Assembly: GCA_013373425.1 (NCBI GenBank) | Contig: JABXHW010000014.1 | Coordinates: 114,525 to 178,524 of the forward strand | DNA: 64,000 nt | DNA from: Flavobacteriia bacterium | GTDB lineage: Bacteria; Bacteroidota; Bacteroidia; Flavobacteriales; Schleiferiaceae | Reading direction: 5' to 3' | Part shown: piece by piece, positions 51,299 to 59,732 of the stretch | Numbering within the stretch: position 1 is the stretch's first letter | How the letters are laid out: every line of letters starts with the position of its first letter | Notes under the pieces: model-generated | The model's input: only the letters and a program-made list of their open reading frames with translations | Told to the model about the DNA's origin: nothing | Databases searched by the model: none | Position numbers and translations under genes: made by a program

Positions 51299-51360
51299 GG
51301 TCACTTGGTTACTTGGTCACCGGGTTACCTGGTTACCTGGTCACCTGGTTACCTGGTAAA
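51299..51360. repeat. Tandem array of an 8-bp unit (GGTTACCT/GGTCACCT), seven copies plus
   Basis: Units GGTCACTT, GGTTACTT, GGTCACCG, GGTTACCT, GGTTACCT, GGTCACCT, GGTTACCT and a partial GGTAAA. Most units hold the palindrome GGTNACC. The array lies between convergent genes and overlaps the last codons of marR: the TAA stop at 51349 is part of a unit. Confidence 0.88.
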
Positions 51361-52020
51361 ATACCCCTTCTCAATTTCGTCCAAGTTGTACTCCTTCAGG
51401 TCGTCGTAGATTTTTTTATGGAAGCCATCGAGGGCGCCGAGAACCTTGACGAGCTTGGCAACGTCTTCTTCCGACATGTGGGCTTTTACGATCTTCCCGA
51501 CGCGCTGAAGAGGTTGTAAAACGCTAAAGAATACACCCTTTCCACGTTCGGTAAGTCGAACACGTTTCGCGCGTTTATCTTCTTCATCATCGAAGCTCTC
51601 CAATACTCCTTCTCGTTCAAGGCGCTTGATGATGTCCATACCACTGCTGGTTTCGCCCACGTTCATCTGAATCAATTCAGACTTCTTCATACTTGCCTGA
51701 TAGGCCAATGCAGCAACATAGGCGAAATCGTCGCCCGACTTGAGCGGAGTGTTGGCAAAAGCCTCCTTCAAATAATATTTCGCGTACTTATTCAAGCGCA
51801 CGAGATAGAAACTCAACGCCGCATTTGGATCGCTTTTACTCATCAACTGAACCGGGTCAAAATCTGGAATGTCCTGAATTTCAATACGACTCACATCCCA
51901 CTCCTCCACATTCTGGTTCAGCCATCTTGCAAAGCGAATCGGATCCGCCTCTCCCCCCTTCTCCACGTATTCATCTATGTGAGGAAGAATTTTTTCTAAG
52001 AGCTTGAACTTATTTTCCAT
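51349..52020 (-). CDS. MarR-family transcriptional regulator
   Basis: A 223-residue regulator (MENKFKLLEKILPHIDEY start). The winged helix-turn-helix lies about residues 110-185: VAALAYQASMKKSELIQMNV, SGMDIIKRLEREGVLES and DDEEDKRAKRVRLTERGK, the Asp/Arg-rich wing. Residues 1-90 are an extra helical region used by this Bacteroidota subgroup. Start at ATG 52020; the frame extends to a TTG in the -7 box. A TAAATTTG box and an inverted repeat ATCGT-TATT-ACGAT lie before the ATG, suggesting autoregulation and control of the divergent TonB receptor. The last codons and stop are inside the 8-bp repeat array. Confidence 0.86.
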   Translation of the reverse strand: MENKFKLLEKILPHIDEYVEKGGEADPIRFARWLNQNVEEWDVSRIEIQDIPDFDPVQLMSKSDPNAALSFYLVRLNKYAKYYLKEAFANTPLKSGDDFAYVAALAYQASMKKSELIQMNVGETSSGMDIIKRLEREGVLESFDDEEDKRAKRVRLTERGKGVFFSVLQPLQRVGKIVKAHMSEEDVAKLVKVLGALDGFHKKIYDDLKEYNLDEIEKGYFTR

Positions 52021-52023
52021 TCC

Positions 52024-52037
52024 ATCGTTATTACGAT
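52024..52037. promoter_or_regulatory. Inverted repeat in the marR leader, possible MarR operator
   Basis: Arms ATCGT and ACGAT separated by TATT. It sits between the marR -7 box (52045-52052) and its ATG (52020), where a bound dimer would block transcription. Short arms make this tentative. Confidence 0.35.
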
Positions 52038-52044
52038 TCCAATA

Positions 52045-52052
52045 CAAATTTA
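52045..52052 (-). promoter_or_regulatory. -7 promoter box of marR
   Basis: TAAATTTG on the minus strand, 24 nt before the ATG at 52020. Confidence 0.6.
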
Positions 52053-52075
52053 ACCATTTTATTGCGAAAACGTTT

Positions 52076-52083
52076 TAATTTTG
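52076..52083 (+). promoter_or_regulatory. -7 promoter box of the TonB-dependent receptor gene
   Basis: TAATTTTG followed by CAG, 29 nt before ATG 52113. Divergent from the marR box, with 23 nt between them. Confidence 0.6.
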
Positions 52084-52112
52084 CAGTAGAACACGAGAGA
52101 ACAAACAAATCA

Positions 52113-54473
52113 ATGAAACGACTATTACTCTTTGCATTCGCTTTAAGCGCATGGGTTTCCAATGCTCAAGGTGTGATTCAAGGGCGCGTGTACGACGCGG
52201 GAAACAACGACCCGCTTGCAATGGCGCAAATCAGTATTCTCAATAAAGACATCAAAGTGGCTACCGACTTTGATGGGATGTACAAGATTGAAGGACTTGA
52301 ACCCGGACTATATAATGTTCAAGCCGAGATATTCGGATATCGCGCTAAAGTGGAATTTGAAGTTCAAGTGACGCTCGCACGTCCAGCGGAGGTCAATTTC
52401 GAGATGGAGCCATCGGAGAATCAAATCGACGAGGTGACGATTTCGACACAAACTCAATTCTACAAAGAATCTCAATCGCCAGTTTCTGTGCAGAGCATCG
52501 GATTGAATGAGATTCAAAGAAACCCTGGAGGGAATCAAGATATCTCTCGAGTAATTCAAAGTTTGCCTGGTGTGGCTTCATCCGTGGCATTCAGAAACGA
52601 CCTCATCATCCGCGGGGGTGGCCCCAACGAGAACCGATTCTATTTAGACGGAATCGAGATACCCGCCATCAATCACTTTGCAACACAAGGTTCGAGCGGC
52701 GGTCCGGTGGGTATGATCAATGTGAACTTTATTAAAGATGTTGATTTCTACACCTCAGCATTTCCAGCTCAGAGAGGCAACTCCTTGAGTTCAATCATGG
52801 AAATCAATTTGAAAGACGGACGTACCGACGGAATTGGGGGTATATTTCAAGTAGGTGCAAGCGATGTTGGTTTAACACTTGAAGGTCCGATTTCAGAAAA
52901 TACCACATTCCTTGCGAGCGCGCGTAGATCCTATCTCCAATTCCTTTTTGGAGTATTGGAACTTCCTTTCTTGCCAACCTACAATGATTTTCAGTTCAAG
53001 GTGAAGTCGAAATTATCCGACAAGCAGCAATTGACCATTCTAGGTCTAGGCGCGATAGATCAGTTTTCACTGAACCTAGATGCGAATGAGACTCCTTCGC
53101 AACGCTACATCCTCAACTACCTCCCCGTTAACGAGCAGTGGAATTACTCCATTGGTGCGAAGTACACCTACTATTCTTCAAGTAGCTACACGAATGTGGT
53201 CCTCAGTCGATTCATGCTCAATAATGTGGCTTCGAAATTCGAAAACAACGATGAGGATGGTCGACAGCTACTCGACTATCAGAGTCAGGAGATTGAAAAC
53301 AAATTCAGAGTAGAGCAAGTGTATCGTCGCTCAAGTTGGGACGGAGTATTTGGTGCTGGATTTGAAGAAGCGAAGTACAACACTTCAACTCTAGATCTAC
53401 AGATTCCAAACTTTGCACTCGACTATGCCTCGGATATTCACATCTACAAATGGTCGCTTTTTGGAAACTACACCAAGCGTCTTCTCAACGAAAGGTTGAG
53501 CATTTCATTGGGCTTAAGAACAGATGCCAACACATTCAGTTCAACAATGAATAACCCACTCAACCAGCTTTCTCCTAGAGTGGCAGCGAGTTACTACCTG
53601 ACAGAAAGTTGGTCGATTGACGCAAACTGGGGTATTTACTATCAACTCCCTCCATACACAACCATGGGCTTTAGAGATGGAAGTGGAAACTTGGTAAACA
53701 CGGAACTTGAATACATCAAGAGCACACACTACGTATTGGGATCAAGCAAAGTATTTCCATTCAACGCGAAGTTGAGCTTGGAAGGCTTTTACAAAGATTA
53801 CGAGCAATATCCTTTCCTCTACCCTGACTCGATTTCACTAGCGAACCTTGGCGGCGACTTCGGCGTGGTTGGAAACAGAAGAGCCACCAGTACAAGTACC
53901 GGTCGAGCTTATGGATTGGAGCTCACATGGCAACAGAAGTTGTACAAAGGATGGTTTGGAATTGCGGCTTTCACATTAGTACGTTCAGAGTTTGCAGGCA
54001 ATGATGGTGAACTCATCCCTACGAGCTGGGACAATCGCTTCCTCGCTTCTATCACGGCAGGTAAGAAGTTTGGTGATAATTGGGAGATTGGCATTCAATA
54101 TCAATTCCTCGGCGGGACCCCATATACTCCGTTCGACTACGCCGCTACGGCCAATCGAATGAACTGGGACAACATCGGCAGAGCCATTCCTGATTACGAC
54201 TTGCTGAACACTCAGCGTTTGGGCAATTTGAATCGACTCAACGTTCGACTCGACCGCAAGTGGTTCTTTGAGAACTTTAACTTGGACGTCTATCTAGATG
54301 CTCAAAATGTTTTGGGCGCCAGCATCGAAGGTCAGCCTTTCTTGACCCCACAGCGTGACAGCAATGGAGATCCAATTGTTGACCCCAACAACAATTCGCA
54401 GTATCTAATGACAACGTTGCCTAACTCTACTGGAACTGTGGTCCCTAGCATCGGGTTGATATTCGAATTCTAA
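52113..54473 (+). CDS. TonB-dependent receptor with carboxypeptidase-regulatory-like domain
   Basis: A 786-residue outer-membrane receptor. Signal peptide MKRLLLFAFALSAWVSNAQ; residues 22-105 are a carboxypeptidase-regulatory-like beta domain (GVIQGRVYDAGNNDPLAMAQ, GLYNVQAEIFGY); residues about 115-235 are the plug (GGNQDISRVIQSLPGV, DLIIRGGGPNENRFYLDGIE); the rest is a barrel ending GTVVPSIGLIFEF with terminal Phe. It imports a ligand with TonB energy; no SusD partner follows, so a siderophore, vitamin or peptide is as likely as a glycan. Start at ATG 52113; the earlier ATG 52062 lies before the -7 box. Divergent from marR. Confidence 0.93.
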   Translation: MKRLLLFAFALSAWVSNAQGVIQGRVYDAGNNDPLAMAQISILNKDIKVATDFDGMYKIEGLEPGLYNVQAEIFGYRAKVEFEVQVTLARPAEVNFEMEPSENQIDEVTISTQTQFYKESQSPVSVQSIGLNEIQRNPGGNQDISRVIQSLPGVASSVAFRNDLIIRGGGPNENRFYLDGIEIPAINHFATQGSSGGPVGMINVNFIKDVDFYTSAFPAQRGNSLSSIMEINLKDGRTDGIGGIFQVGASDVGLTLEGPISENTTFLASARRSYLQFLFGVLELPFLPTYNDFQFKVKSKLSDKQQLTILGLGAIDQFSLNLDANETPSQRYILNYLPVNEQWNYSIGAKYTYYSSSSYTNVVLSRFMLNNVASKFENNDEDGRQLLDYQSQEIENKFRVEQVYRRSSWDGVFGAGFEEAKYNTSTLDLQIPNFALDYASDIHIYKWSLFGNYTKRLLNERLSISLGLRTDANTFSSTMNNPLNQLSPRVAASYYLTESWSIDANWGIYYQLPPYTTMGFRDGSGNLVNTELEYIKSTHYVLGSSKVFPFNAKLSLEGFYKDYEQYPFLYPDSISLANLGGDFGVVGNRRATSTSTGRAYGLELTWQQKLYKGWFGIAAFTLVRSEFAGNDGELIPTSWDNRFLASITAGKKFGDNWEIGIQYQFLGGTPYTPFDYAATANRMNWDNIGRAIPDYDLLNTQRLGNLNRLNVRLDRKWFFENFNLDVYLDAQNVLGASIEGQPFLTPQRDSNGDPIVDPNNNSQYLMTTLPNSTGTVVPSIGLIFEF

Positions 54474-54499
54474 GGCGCGAAATATTCACTTAAGAACTA

Positions 54500-54522
54500 G
54501 GCGGACTTTGGTCCGCCTTTTT
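54500..54522 (+). terminator. Terminator of the TonB-dependent receptor gene
   Basis: Perfect stem GGCGGAC / GTCCGCC with loop TTTG, then TTTTT. Confidence 0.9.
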
Positions 54523-54567
54523 CATTTTATGTTTCCTATCTTCAGACTATTCTACCAATCAATCCTT

Positions 54568-55959
54568 ATGTCTGAGCGCCTTTTACCTTTCTTAAAAGAC
54601 CTTTCCACCTTTGAATCTGTTCCTCAAGAATCCTTAGAATGGATGATATCCTGTGGAGGCTTAGTCCAGCTCAAAAAAGGAGAATTTCTCTTCGAAAAAG
54701 GAGAAGCTTCCCAATACATGCAAATTGTTATCGAAGGTCGGTTTGAAGTATATCAAATCACCGATAGAGGACGAAAATTCTTCGCGGAACTTGAGCCTGG
54801 TGAAATCACTTCTCAGCTTCCTTATTCTCGATTAAAGGAAACCAACGCTTTCGGTGAAGCATTAGAAGATTCAGTCGTTTTTCGCTTGCATAAAGATTGC
54901 TTCCGAGAGATGATTACGAATCACTTCGAGCTCACGCGATCTCTTGTGCATTTAATGACAAGCAGAGTCCGGAACTTCACTCAGATGCAGGTCCAGAACG
55001 AAAAGTTGATGGCGCTTGGTAAGTTGAGCGCTGGTCTAGCACACGAGTTGAATAATCCTTCGAGTGCCATGGTGAGGAGCGCATCCGAGCTTGCACTACA
55101 GTTGAGAAGATCTCCAGAGAGTTTCAAAAAGTTGCTAAAGATTCAATTGACTGAAAAAGAGATTGATGGCATTCAAGCTTTACTCACATCAAAATTGGAT
55201 ACACCCCCTCCTGTACTGTCTTTAATGGAGAGGAGCGATTTGGAAGAAGACCTAGCCGATTGGTTGGAGGCGCATGGAGAATCCAATGGATTCGAATATG
55301 CGGAACATCTCGTTGAATTTGGCTTCTCACCGACAGATATGGAGAGTTTGTACCAACTGACTGGCTCAAAACATCTGACTCCTACCCTTCACTGGCTCGA
55401 TGATCAATTGAAGATTGTCAAAATGGTTAATGAGATTGAAGAGGCTTCTAAACGGATTGGTACGTTGGTGAGTAGCATCAAGCGATACAGTTACATGGAT
55501 CGCGACTCGGATAGACAGCCGGTAGATGTGAAAGAAGGAATAGTATCTACGGTTACCATGCTTCAGCACAAAGCACGGAAACACAAGGTTAATATTGAAG
55601 AAAACTATGCATCGGACCTTCCCAAAGTGAATGGATTGCCAGGGGAACTCAATCAAGTTTGGACCAATATCATTGACAATGCGCTGGATGCCATGGAGAA
55701 TGGTGGTGGCTCATTGGTGATAAAAGCTGAAAATGATGAGCACTACGTGAGGGTGCGCATTCGCGACACGGGACCTGGAATTCCCGACGATGTACTCACG
55801 CACATTTTTGAACCATTTTACACGACTAAACCACAAGGACAGGGAACCGGACTCGGATTGGATATCGTTAAGAAAATCCTCAATCAACACAACGCTGAAG
55901 TGCGCGTAGAGACCCAACCTGGAAATACGGAGTTCACTATTTCATTCCCGTATGAATAA
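54568..55959 (+). CDS. Sensor histidine kinase with N-terminal cyclic-nucleotide-binding-like domain
   Basis: A 463-residue soluble kinase, no TM segment. Residues about 10-125 are a cNMP-binding-like beta-roll (LKKGEFLFEKGEASQYMQIVI, FAELEPGEITSQLPYSR). The phospho-acceptor is His159 in AGLAHELNNPSSAMVRS. A ~130-residue helical insert precedes the GHKL domain: N box NQVWTNIIDNALDAM, G1 IRDTGPGIPDD, F box IFEPFYTTKP, G2 GQGTGLGLDIVK. Start ATG 54568; the longer frame begins inside the previous terminator region. Its last 8 nt overlap the response regulator-flavoprotein gene, its evident partner. The ligand is unknown; the GE-x7-R cAMP motif is not clear. First gene of a six-gene operon. Confidence 0.9.
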   Translation: MSERLLPFLKDLSTFESVPQESLEWMISCGGLVQLKKGEFLFEKGEASQYMQIVIEGRFEVYQITDRGRKFFAELEPGEITSQLPYSRLKETNAFGEALEDSVVFRLHKDCFREMITNHFELTRSLVHLMTSRVRNFTQMQVQNEKLMALGKLSAGLAHELNNPSSAMVRSASELALQLRRSPESFKKLLKIQLTEKEIDGIQALLTSKLDTPPPVLSLMERSDLEEDLADWLEAHGESNGFEYAEHLVEFGFSPTDMESLYQLTGSKHLTPTLHWLDDQLKIVKMVNEIEEASKRIGTLVSSIKRYSYMDRDSDRQPVDVKEGIVSTVTMLQHKARKHKVNIEENYASDLPKVNGLPGELNQVWTNIIDNALDAMENGGGSLVIKAENDEHYVRVRIRDTGPGIPDDVLTHIFEPFYTTKPQGQGTGLGLDIVKKILNQHNAEVRVETQPGNTEFTISFPYE

Positions 55960-57616
55960 GATTCAACCCTACATATTTGCGATTGATGACGACCCTCAAG
56001 TAAGCAGGGCCATCCATCGTGATTTGCGATCGAAGTACCGATCAGAATACCGCATCATGTCGGCTGTTACCATCGCCGAAGCGAAAGAAGCACTGGCCGA
56101 TTTAAAGAATAAAGGCGCTGAAATTGCCCTCTTTCTTTCAGATCAAAGAATGCCAGACATGCTCGGTGTGGAGTTTCTAGCCGAGGCTAAGGAGCTTTAC
56201 CCAAGGGCGAAACGAGTGTTATTAACGGCTTATTCCGACACAGATGCTGCCATTCGAGCTATCAATGAAGCCGAATTAGATTACTATCTGCTCAAGCCTT
56301 GGGACCCGCCCGAAGAGAAGTTGTATCCAGTATTGGACGACCTACTCGAAGAATGGCAAGCGGGGCGAAACCCTGTTAGAGCAGGATTACGAGTTCTCGG
56401 AACTCCGTACGATCCTATCAGCCATAAAATAAAAGACTTCCTGTCCTCCAACCTCTTTCCATACCACTGGATAGAGCGAGACACGGAGGCCGCAGCAGAA
56501 CTCCTCAAAATGAACCAACTTCACGAGAAGGAAGGTCCATTTGTGTTCTTTGAAGACGGAAGCTTTCTAGAAAGGCCACAGGTAACGGATGTTGCAAGTA
56601 AACTCGGACTGTCTTCTGATGCAAAGAATGAAGTTTATGATCTCGCGATTATTGGTGCTGGACCTGCAGGACTTGCCGCTGGTGTTTACGGAGGCTCCGA
56701 GGGATTAGAAACCGTGCTCATTGAACGACATGCTCCAGGTGGACAAGCTGGAACATCATCGAGAATTGAAAACTACCTCGGATTTCCAAAAGGTCTTTCA
56801 GGCCAAGACTTAGCACGTCGGGCAATTACACAGGCCACACGCTTTGGGATTGAATTTATCTCTCCTTCTGAGGTCGCCAAGATTGAGTCTGGAACTCCAC
56901 TTAAAACACTTGAGCTCAAGAACGGGACAACGGTGCACGCCAAAAGTGTGATTATCACTACAGGTGTAAGTTATAGACAACTCGAAACTAAAGGGCTAAG
57001 CAAGCTTACTGGAGCCGGCGTATACTATGGAGCGGCTACGACGGAAGCAGTGGCCTGCACCAATAAAGAGGTCTTTATCATCGGAGGCGGCAACTCCGCG
57101 GGTCAGGGTGCTGTGTATCTAAGTCGATTTGCGAAGAAAGTACACATCGTCGTTCGCAAGCCCGACCTCACTTCTAGTATGAGCAGTTACCTCATCGATC
57201 AGATCAATGCGATTGAGAACATAGAAGTACACGGCCGGATGGAACTGGAAGAAGCTCATGGTGAATCCAACTTAGAGGCGCTCACATTCAAGAACCTGGA
57301 CAGCGGAGAAAGTCATCAATATGAGGCAGCCGCATTGTTCATTTTCATTGGCGCGAAGCCATTCACGGATTGGATTGAATTGCCGCTTAGTAGAGATGAG
57401 AAAGGATTTTTAAGAACGGGACGCGACTTGCTTGGTCGACAAGAATTCACCAGCACATGGAAATTCGATCGTGACCCCTACCCGCTCGAAACAAATATTC
57501 CTGGAATTTTCGCTGCTGGTGATGTTCGAAGTGGAGCCATGAATCGCGTAGCTTCTGCCGTGGGTGAAGGCGCCATGGCGGTCAGTTTTGTACACAGATA
57601 TTTAAGTGAGATATGA
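55952..57616 (+). CDS. Response regulator fused to a thioredoxin-reductase-like flavoprotein
   Basis: A 554-residue three-part protein. Residues 5-125 are a receiver domain: acidic pocket Asp12-14, phospho-acceptor Asp64 in LSDQRMPD, switch Thr in LLTAYSD and Lys in LKPWDPP. Residues about 140-215 look like a cysteine-free thioredoxin fold (DFLSSNLFPYHWIERD, PFVFFEDGSFLERPQ). From about 228 it is an FAD/NADPH oxidoreductase: LAIIGAGPAGLAAG, FIIGGGNSAGQGA and PGIFAAGDVRSG. Where thioredoxin reductase has CATC, this chain reads YYGAATTEA, so the disulfide centre is missing. Databases call similar fusions 'fused response regulator/thioredoxin-disulfide reductase'. Overlaps its neighbours by 8 and 4 nt. 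Confidence 0.92.
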   Translation: MNKIQPYIFAIDDDPQVSRAIHRDLRSKYRSEYRIMSAVTIAEAKEALADLKNKGAEIALFLSDQRMPDMLGVEFLAEAKELYPRAKRVLLTAYSDTDAAIRAINEAELDYYLLKPWDPPEEKLYPVLDDLLEEWQAGRNPVRAGLRVLGTPYDPISHKIKDFLSSNLFPYHWIERDTEAAAELLKMNQLHEKEGPFVFFEDGSFLERPQVTDVASKLGLSSDAKNEVYDLAIIGAGPAGLAAGVYGGSEGLETVLIERHAPGGQAGTSSRIENYLGFPKGLSGQDLARRAITQATRFGIEFISPSEVAKIESGTPLKTLELKNGTTVHAKSVIITTGVSYRQLETKGLSKLTGAGVYYGAATTEAVACTNKEVFIIGGGNSAGQGAVYLSRFAKKVHIVVRKPDLTSSMSSYLIDQINAIENIEVHGRMELEEAHGESNLEALTFKNLDSGESHQYEAAALFIFIGAKPFTDWIELPLSRDEKGFLRTGRDLLGRQEFTSTWKFDRDPYPLETNIPGIFAAGDVRSGAMNRVASAVGEGAMAVSFVHRYLSEI

Positions 57617-58539
57617 TTATCTACAAAAGTAACCAGCACTGGTTCAAGGACATTGGGCATTTAGCGCGCAGTTGGACCATGATTAAGGTATTGCGTGCTG
57701 TTGGTATGATTGGATTGTACACTATCGCGGTTGTACTTATACACACCTATGTTCATACATTAAACCTGAGAGATGTAGGCGGGTTGTTTTCCTTGCTCGG
57801 TATTGTCCTCTCTATTCTTCTTGTTTTTAGAACCAACTCTGCCTATGATAGATGGTGGGAAGGACGAAAACAGTGGGGAGCGTTGGTAAACAATTGTCGG
57901 AATTTGGCCATCTATTGTGACGTTCACCTTCCAAAGGAGGATAAACTCACTAAGATGCTCATCGCTAGAGATATTGGGAATTTCTGTTTGGCCTTTGTAG
58001 AGCACCTGCGAGAAGGAACGAAAGTCGACCAATTAAAAGGTCTGAGTCCGGAGGAGATTGAAGATTACAAGTCGCGTTTACACGTACCCAATTACATCTC
58101 TAAACAACTCTACAAGAACATCCATGATGCCTACAAGGATGGCAGAATAACTGGCGAAGATTTGCGAAACTCTCACTTGATGCACAAATCGTTGCTCGAC
58201 ATACTGGGCGCTTGTGAACGTATCAAGAAAACCCCTATTCCTTTCAGCTACAACGTCTACTTGAAAGTGTTCATCACAGCTTATGGCATTCTGCTTCCGT
58301 ATGCTATGCTCGACACACTGGGCTTCTGGACTATTCCTGCCGTGATGTTCGTATTCTTTGCTTTCATCGGTGTTGAAATGATGGGAGAAGAAATTGAAGA
58401 TCCATTCGGATTGGATTGCAATGACTTGCCGACCGGGCTTATCGCCAATACCATCCGTGAAAATGTCATGCATTTGATGGATGTACCACACGAACACTGG
58501 GAAAAACATCCCGAAGTACTTTATGAGAAAGTATTTTAA
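57613..58539 (+). CDS. Bestrophin-like (UPF0187) anion channel protein
   Basis: A 308-residue membrane protein with four main hydrophobic segments (ARSWTMIKVLRAVGMIGLYT, GLFSLLGIVLSILLVFRTNS, KVFITAYGILLPYAMLDTLG, TIPAVMFVFFAFIGVEMMGE). The hallmark FRTNSAYDRWWEGRKQWG stretch (about 73-90) and the late EEIEDPFGLDCNDLP segment identify the bestrophin family, pentameric anion or cation channels in bacteria. Start ATG 57613 overlaps the preceding stop by 4 nt, so it is translationally coupled to the flavoprotein regulator. EgtB follows after 21 nt. The transported ion is not predictable. Confidence 0.9.
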   Translation: MIIYKSNQHWFKDIGHLARSWTMIKVLRAVGMIGLYTIAVVLIHTYVHTLNLRDVGGLFSLLGIVLSILLVFRTNSAYDRWWEGRKQWGALVNNCRNLAIYCDVHLPKEDKLTKMLIARDIGNFCLAFVEHLREGTKVDQLKGLSPEEIEDYKSRLHVPNYISKQLYKNIHDAYKDGRITGEDLRNSHLMHKSLLDILGACERIKKTPIPFSYNVYLKVFITAYGILLPYAMLDTLGFWTIPAVMFVFFAFIGVEMMGEEIEDPFGLDCNDLPTGLIANTIRENVMHLMDVPHEHWEKHPEVLYEKVF

Positions 58540-58560
58540 AGCAGAAACGTCTTGATAAAC

Positions 58561-59724
58561 ATGACTCCCGCTCAGTCTTACGCCAAAGTGCGCGCCCATA
58601 CCGAACAAATCTGTAAACCATTGAAGGTGGAGGATTATGCCATGCAACCTTTCTCATTTGGAAGTCCAGCTAAATGGCACTTGGCGCATACTTCATGGTT
58701 CTTCGAGACCTTCATCTTGAAGGAACATGTGAAAGACTATCAGATATACGACGAAAAGTTTCCGTTCTATTTCAATAGCTATTATCAAACGCTGGGAGAA
58801 CGCCAGCAAAGAGACCAGCGCGCATGGTTGACGCGTCCCACAGTGGACGAGGTGTACAGCTATCGAACGCATATAGATGAGGCTATGCATCAGTTTCTGA
58901 ATGGGGACTTAACTGAAGAAATAATCGGCCTTCTTACCATTGGCCTTCAACACGAACAGCAGCATCAAGAATTACTTCTTACCGACTTGAAGATTGGATT
59001 TTCAGTTCAGCCATTTGATGTGGTCTACGACACTCACCCAATGATTCCCGATGGTGAGGTTCTCTCTAATTCCTCCCCAGAGTGGATTGAGGTCGACGCC
59101 GGACTCTACGAGATTGGTCATGATGGTGATGGTTTCGCATTCGACAATGAATACACCCGCCATAAGGTATATCTCGAGTCGTATCAAATCTCCAATACTC
59201 CTGTCACCACGGGTGAGTTTATTGAGTTCATAGAAGCTGGAGGTTATGAGAATTTCAAGTACTGGCACGATGAAGCGTGGCATTGGCTTCAGGATGAAGG
59301 AATCAAACTACCGTTGTATTGGGAGAAGGATGGCGACAAATATTCACAATTCACTTTAAGTGGACGAATTCCCATTACCGGCAAAGAAATCATGCAGCAC
59401 GTGAGTTATTACGAGGCTGCAGCATTTGCCGCATGGAAAGGTTGTCGGCTTCCAACTGAAGCTGAATGGGAAGCGGCAAATCACATGTTCTCTTGGGGAG
59501 TAGTTTGGGAATGGACGAACAGCGCGTATCTGCCCTATCCAGGGTATAAAAAACCCGAGGGGGCCGTTGGCGAATACAACGGCAAATTCATGGTCAACCA
59601 AATGGTTTTAAGAGGCTCAAGTATAGCCACATCACCAAATCACTCTAGACCTACCTACCGGAATTTCTTCCACACTAACCTCCGCTGGCAATTCAGCGGA
59701 ATACGACTAGCAAAAGACGCATAA
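58561..59724 (+). CDS. egtB: Ergothioneine biosynthesis protein EgtB (iron-dependent sulfoxide synthase)
   Basis: A 387-residue non-haem iron enzyme that joins a thiol (cysteine or gamma-glutamylcysteine) to hercynine by oxidative C-S bond formation. N-terminal DinB domain (8-150) has the iron ligands His43 (LAHTSWFFETF) and His131/His135 (GLQHEQQHQELL). The FGE-sulfatase-like domain (about 172-385) includes GCRLPTEAEWEAAN, VVWEWTNSAYLPYPGY, VGEYNGKFMVNQ, RGSSIATSPNHSR and LRWQFSGIRLA. Length matches compact EgtB forms. Start ATG 58561. Followed after 8 nt by egtD. Which thiol it uses cannot be read off; egtA and egtC are absent here, which favours cysteine, as inference. Confidence 0.93.
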   Translation: MTPAQSYAKVRAHTEQICKPLKVEDYAMQPFSFGSPAKWHLAHTSWFFETFILKEHVKDYQIYDEKFPFYFNSYYQTLGERQQRDQRAWLTRPTVDEVYSYRTHIDEAMHQFLNGDLTEEIIGLLTIGLQHEQQHQELLLTDLKIGFSVQPFDVVYDTHPMIPDGEVLSNSSPEWIEVDAGLYEIGHDGDGFAFDNEYTRHKVYLESYQISNTPVTTGEFIEFIEAGGYENFKYWHDEAWHWLQDEGIKLPLYWEKDGDKYSQFTLSGRIPITGKEIMQHVSYYEAAAFAAWKGCRLPTEAEWEAANHMFSWGVVWEWTNSAYLPYPGYKKPEGAVGEYNGKFMVNQMVLRGSSIATSPNHSRPTYRNFFHTNLRWQFSGIRLAKDA

Positions 59725-59732
59725 ACCCATCT

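Noticed and set aside
55952..57616. Calling the fused regulator a thioredoxin reductase (trxB)
   Set aside because: The CxxC redox centre is absent, so the name would assert an activity that the sequence does not support.
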